NCBI GenBank assembly: GCA_021769545.1
Contig: JAETSS010000033.1
Location: forward strand, 1-9,277
DNA: 9,277 nt
Source: Eubacterium sp.
GTDB taxonomy: Bacteria; Bacillota_A; Clostridia; Peptostreptococcales; Anaerovoracaceae
Reading direction: 5' to 3'
The notes under the pieces are model-generated. The model worked only from the letters and a program-made list of their open reading frames with translations. It was not told the DNA's origin and ran no database searches. Shown here piece after piece: positions 6,690 to 9,277 of the stretch; the stretch's first letter is position 1; each line of letters starts with the position of its first letter. A program made the position numbers and the translations under genes.

Positions 6690-7817
6690 ATGAACACGAA
6701 ATACATGGTAACGAGCGGATTTTTAGGCGCGGGCAAGACCACGTCCATGATAGCCTTTGCGCGGGAGATAAACAGGCGCGGCCTTGGAACGGCAGCCATC
6801 ATCGCAAACGATCTGGGCGCAGGCAATATCGTCGATGCGGAATTCTGCGCAGCGGCGGGAGTCATGACGCTTCCCATATCGGGAGGCTGCATATGCTATC
6901 AGCATGAAAATCTCGTAGGCAGGCTCCATCAGCTGGAAGCGGCGGGAGCCGATGTGATATTTTCGGATATCCCCGGATGCGGTATCGGAGCCATGGATCA
7001 CGTCTACATCGAGATTGAGGAAAAGGAGCCGGATGAATTTGAACTGATGCCCTTTACATGCATAGTGGACCCCGAGAGACTGAGGATGATAATGCCGGAA
7101 GAAGCGGACCTGAATCTGCCGGAGGAAATGAAATTCCTGCTGGATGCTCAGATGGCAGAGGCCGATCTCATCGTCCTCAACAAGACGGATACCATAAGCC
7201 CGGAGGACAGGGATAGGATCGTGGATTTCATCCGCAGCATATATCCGAAAACACCTGTCATGACCATGTCGGCAATGACCAACGACGGAGTCGGAGAGAT
7301 CGTCGACTATCTTCTGGCAAACAGATCGCCGGCACAGCACAGGGAGATCGGCTATGAGTCTCAGGAGTTTATCGATGCGGAGAACCGGTTGAGCTGGTTC
7401 AATACGAGGGTCTTCATGCAGCAGCGCCAGGAACGCAATCTTGATTTCAACGACGTTATCGGCGACATCTTCGAAGGCATACGCGACGGCCTTAAGCAGA
7501 CGGACAGCAATGTGCCCCATCTCAAGATGTTTGCGGCCGACAGCGAAGAAGAACTGACGGACTTTTTCAAGGCCAGCATGATCGGAGTCGATTACGATGT
7601 ACAGTACGACCGCAGACTCGAGCGTAAGTACAGTGCCCTTTCACTGATAATCAATGCCAGATGCGCGGCCGATCCCGTCGTCATGGCAGACGTGGTGGCG
7701 GATGCGGTGGACGCAGCCGCGGATAAATACGATCTCAAGGTGAGGACCTTCTTCATGGAGACCTTCGGCATGATGGAAGAAGGAAAGGGCAACATCGGCA
7801 AAGCCTCAAGATACTGA
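6690..7817 (+). CDS. CobW/COG0523-like G3E family GTPase
   Basis: P-loop GTPase of 375 aa, probably a metallochaperone-type protein. Walker A is GFLGAGKTT (10-18). The COG0523 metal motif region is SGGCICY (64-70): the usual GGC-[LI]-CC has Tyr in place of the last Cys. FSDIPGCG (91-98) stands where the family normally has an E-S-G-type Walker B segment. The guanine-specificity motif is LNKTD (163-167). The region after about residue 200 is not recognisably the CobW C-terminal domain and has no His-rich tail. GGGGGA five bases upstream sets the start. It directly follows the radical SAM gene, so the two products probably act together. Relatives in the G3E class (HypB, UreG, MeaB, CobW) insert metals or protect cofactors, so metal or cofactor delivery is the likely role. 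Substrate unknown. Confidence 0.85.
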   Translation: MNTKYMVTSGFLGAGKTTSMIAFAREINRRGLGTAAIIANDLGAGNIVDAEFCAAAGVMTLPISGGCICYQHENLVGRLHQLEAAGADVIFSDIPGCGIGAMDHVYIEIEEKEPDEFELMPFTCIVDPERLRMIMPEEADLNLPEEMKFLLDAQMAEADLIVLNKTDTISPEDRDRIVDFIRSIYPKTPVMTMSAMTNDGVGEIVDYLLANRSPAQHREIGYESQEFIDAENRLSWFNTRVFMQQRQERNLDFNDVIGDIFEGIRDGLKQTDSNVPHLKMFAADSEEELTDFFKASMIGVDYDVQYDRRLERKYSALSLIINARCAADPVVMADVVADAVDAAADKYDLKVRTFFMETFGMMEEGKGNIGKASRY

Positions 7818-7825
7818 GAGAAGAA

Positions 7826-8096
7826 GCGGCATTCCAAAAATATGTCTCTGAAACTGCATTTTCTTTGGAATTCTGCCGTATTTTCCATAAGGACGGGGGA
7901 TGAATTCCAAAGATCGCAGCGAAAAGGGCCGGTAATTTTGGAATATTTACCCCCCGACGCTACGCAAAGGTGCAGATTTTCCAAAAAAAGGGCTGTTTTT
8001 GCCGGCAAGTTTTGGAATCGCGGTTCGCAAAGAAGCTGCGTACAGGCGATATTCCAAAGGAAAGCAGTGTAGGGGGATATGGTTTTGGAATGCCGC
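7826..8096. repeat. Regular array of eight alternating ATTCCAAA/TTTGGAAT motifs
   Basis: ATTCCAAA occurs at 7831, 7904, 7978 (as TTTCCAAA) and 8051; its reverse complement TTTGGAAT occurs at 7864, 7937, 8011 and 8084. Start-to-start steps are 33, 40, 33, 41, 33, 40 and 33, so the pattern is four inverted pairs with a 73-74 base period (about seven helical turns). The sequence between motifs is mostly not conserved, apart from a GCCGG-AA segment before the second and third plus-oriented copies. The ends are a perfect 14-base inverted repeat, GCGGCATTCCAAAA (7826-7839) and TTTTGGAATGCCGC (8083-8096). No ORF with a credible product crosses it, and no T tract marks a terminator. Each pair could form a hairpin with a 25-base loop, or be a set of dimer binding sites. 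Confidence 0.85.
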
Positions 8097-8172
8097 GCCG
8101 CATAGGCTGGAAATTCTGCAAACAACTTAGAATAACTCAGCAACACAGTTACCGTACTGGAACCCTTTGCCA

Positions 8173-8201
8173 TTGACAATCTTTTGGCAAATCGTTATAA
8201 T
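8173..8201 (+). promoter_or_regulatory. Consensus sigma-70 type promoter for the ferredoxin-AOR operon
   Basis: TTGACA (8173-8178), spacer of exactly 17 bases, TATAAT (8196-8201). Both hexamers are perfect. Transcription would start near 8208 and give a leader of about 170 bases. A perfect promoter followed by an attenuator suggests that control is exerted mainly after initiation. Confidence 0.85.
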
Positions 8202-8207
8202 CTAGAT

Positions 8208-8308
8208 AATATCACAGAAAAGAATACTCCGATTCTCACATGACACCAGATGCCGGTGAGAACGTTAGGGTTCCGGGAGCGATTTCGGTACCTGCCAGTG
8301 TGCAAAGG
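8208..8308 (+). ncRNA. Riboswitch-like leader (aptamer region), family not assigned
   Basis: Structured leader upstream of a terminator in front of a Mo/W enzyme operon. Visible stems: TTCTCAC (8233-8239) with GTGAGAA (8256-8262), seven perfect pairs closing a 16-base loop; and GGTTCCG (8269-8275) with CGGTACC (8286-8292), six pairs and one mismatch. CTCC (8227-8230) could close a junction with GGAG (8276-8279), as an alternative to part of the second stem. TTAGGGTTCCG recalls the 5' part of ykkC-type (guanidine-I) aptamers, but their following GGTCCGAGAG segment is missing. The Moco features seen at 2511-2623 (CTCCCG...GGAAAGG after a hairpin) are also absent. The ligand is unknown; tungsten cofactor, an oxyanion or an aldehyde-related metabolite would fit the genes controlled. 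Confidence 0.6.
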
Positions 8309-8359
8309 AGCAGAGAAACATGCCCGACAGGGGGTGCATGTTGCTTTGCTATTTTTTTT
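8309..8359 (+). terminator. Leader terminator ahead of the ferredoxin-AOR genes
   Basis: AGCAGAG (8309-8315) pairs with CTTTGCT (8344-8350), and inside it ACATGC (8318-8323) pairs with GCATGT (8336-8341). Eight T follow at 8352-8359. The T tract ends 17 bases before the start codon, next to the ribosome binding site, so termination would abolish expression. Two competing pairings are visible: GCAAAG (8302-8307) with CTTTGC (8344-8349), and CTGC (8292-8295) with GCAG (8310-8313). Either would break the terminator stem, as expected of an antiterminator. Confidence 0.8.
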
Positions 8360-8376
8360 GGAAAGGAAGGGAGTAA

Positions 8377-8763
8377 ATGAAAAGACTCAAGTTCAACAAG
8401 GCCAACTGCATAGGCTGTCAGTTATGTGCGCAGGTATGTTCCGCATATAAAGAAGGAGAATACATACCATCAAAGGCGAGGATCGCCATAGAGACATATT
8501 ATGACAAAGGAACTCTCAAGTATGCAGATCACTACTGCATATTATGCGGTATGTGTGCTAAAGCATGTCCGGTAAATGCGATAACGATAAATGAACATAT
8601 AGAAGTGGATATGGATGCCTGCATAGGCTGCGGAGCATGTGCTGACAAATGTCCTAAGAAGGTAGTAAGGATCAGAGAAGACAAGGCATATATATGCGAC
8701 ACCTGCAACGGTGATCCTAAGTGTGTGAAGACATGTCCGCAGAATGCGCTGACATTTGAATAG
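8377..8763 (+). CDS. Four-cluster [4Fe-4S] ferredoxin-type electron transfer subunit of AOR/WOR
   Basis: Small cytoplasmic iron-sulfur protein of 128 aa with 16 cysteines in four groups: Cys11/14/17/21, Cys54/57/60/64, Cys82/85/88/92, and Cys107/110/116/120 (the last with the longer C-X2-C-X5-C-X3-C spacing). This predicts four [4Fe-4S] clusters. Such polyferredoxin subunits (AorA or WorS type) are encoded next to bacterial tungsten aldehyde oxidoreductases and carry electrons from the catalytic subunit to ferredoxin or an NAD-linked partner. The AOR gene begins 17 bases downstream, which supports that pairing. GGAAAGGAAGGGAG just upstream of the ATG gives the ribosome binding site. Expression depends on the leader attenuator. 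No redox partner such as an FAD subunit is visible within the window. Confidence 0.9.
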   Translation: MKRLKFNKANCIGCQLCAQVCSAYKEGEYIPSKARIAIETYYDKGTLKYADHYCILCGMCAKACPVNAITINEHIEVDMDACIGCGACADKCPKKVVRIREDKAYICDTCNGDPKCVKTCPQNALTFE

Positions 8764-8780
8764 AAAAGGAGGTAAGACGG

Positions 8781-9277
8781 ATGACAATGTTAGGATATCA
8801 AAACAACGTATTGAGAATCGATTTAACTGCCAAGAAAGCCTCCACAGAACCTCTTCGCATGGATTTTGCGGAGAAGTACATAGGCTCTAAAGGGCTGGCC
8901 ATCAGATACATGTATGAGGAACTGAAACCGGGGATCGATGCTCTTGGACCTGAAAACAAGCTGTTTTTGACGACAGGACCGATGACGGGAACTCCTGTGC
9001 CATGCTCAGGTAAGCTTTCGGTAGCGGCGAAGTCACCTGCAACGGGAACGATGAACGACTGCTCCATAGGAGGTCATGCAGGTATCAGGATCAAGTTCGC
9101 CGGATACGATATGGTAATATTCGAAGGCGTTTCCGATGCACCGTGCTACGTGCTCATCGAAGACGACAAAATAGAATTCATAGATGCGGCAGACCTCTGG
9201 GGCAAGGGTTCCCACGAGGCGGAAGCCATCCTTGCCGAGAAATACGGTACGGACTACAGCATCATGTCCATAGGACC
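8781..9277 (+). CDS. aor: Aldehyde:ferredoxin oxidoreductase (tungsten enzyme), N-terminal part
   Basis: Gene truncated by the right edge; 165 codons are present of a family usually near 600 aa. The start has AAAAGGAGGT eight bases upstream. The reading frame shows the AOR N-terminal domain: LRIDLTAKKASTEPL (11-25), YIGSKGLAIRYMYEELKPG (33-51), GPENKLFLTTGPMTGTPVP (56-74), KSPATG (84-89), SIGGHAG (95-101), IKFAGYDMVIFEG (104-116) and the DLWGKGSHEAEA segment (138-149). These are the parts of AOR/FOR/WOR enzymes that bind the bis-pyranopterin tungsten cofactor. The enzyme oxidises aldehydes to carboxylic acids with reduction of ferredoxin, usually with tungsten. The cysteine ligands of the [4Fe-4S] cluster lie beyond the window. 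Substrate class (AOR, GOR or WOR-like) cannot be told from this fragment. Confidence 0.95.
   Translation, partial: MTMLGYQNNVLRIDLTAKKASTEPLRMDFAEKYIGSKGLAIRYMYEELKPGIDALGPENKLFLTTGPMTGTPVPCSGKLSVAAKSPATGTMNDCSIGGHAGIRIKFAGYDMVIFEGVSDAPCYVLIEDDKIEFIDAADLWGKGSHEAEAILAEKYGTDYSIMSIG

Noticed and set aside
7826..8096. CRISPR array
   Set aside because: The repeated element is only 8-9 bases, alternates in orientation, and has alternating 25- and 32-33-base gaps. No cas genes are in the window.
7592..8179. 195-aa minus-strand reading frame and two short plus-strand frames over the repeat array
   Set aside because: They cross the end of the GTPase gene and the repeat array, have no recognisable domain or good ribosome binding site, and look like chance frames.
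8208..8308. Guanidine-I (ykkC) or Moco riboswitch assignment for the AOR leader
   Set aside because: GGGTTCCG matches part of ykkC, but the following GGTCCGAGAG and the GGGATAAAAGCCCGGGAG-like end are not there. The Moco hallmarks seen upstream of tupA are also missing.

Overview
The window looks like the chromosome of an anaerobic Clostridia-type Firmicute. The evidence is strong AAAGGAGG-type ribosome binding sites, lipoprotein-anchored solute-binding proteins, U-tract intrinsic terminators, a tungsten-type aldehyde:ferredoxin oxidoreductase (AOR/WOR) and a COG1964-type radical SAM enzyme. Genus cannot be assigned from the sequence. Almost every gene concerns uptake or use of molybdenum or tungsten oxyanions, so this is one integrated Mo/W locus.

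Minus-strand half, read right to left: a divergent promoter and an attenuated leader (about 2364 to 2203) precede a CCG-domain iron-sulfur protein with a His-rich segment (2124-1096). A terminator (1017-986) follows, then modA (918-127) and the first 33 codons of modB (101-1, cut by the window edge).

Plus-strand half: a promoter near 2437-2464 drives a leader carrying a recognisable molybdenum-cofactor (Moco) riboswitch (2511-2623) and a terminator (2653-2690), then the tungstate ABC transporter tupA-tupB-tupC (2819-5106) and a terminator (5136-5175). A two-gene unit follows: a 476-residue radical SAM protein of the MJ0619/Tes group (5243-6673) and a CobW/COG0523-like GTPase (6690-7817). They are 16 bases apart.

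The 559 bases after the GTPase hold two striking non-coding structures. The first (7826-8096) has eight copies of an 8-base motif in strictly alternating orientation, with start-to-start spacings of 33, 40, 33, 41, 33, 40 and 33, while the sequence between the motifs is mostly not conserved. The second is a consensus promoter (8173-8201) followed by a structured leader ending in an intrinsic terminator just upstream of the next ribosome binding site. It is a riboswitch-like attenuator whose aptamer I cannot assign. It controls a four-cluster ferredoxin subunit (8377-8763) and the AOR/WOR catalytic subunit (8781 to the end, truncated).

Working model (inference): ModABC and TupABC import molybdate and tungstate, the cofactor pool feeds back on tup through the Moco aptamer, the AOR-ferredoxin pair uses tungstopterin to oxidise aldehydes, and the radical SAM, GTPase and CCG proteins are candidate accessory factors for cofactor modification, metal delivery or electron transfer.
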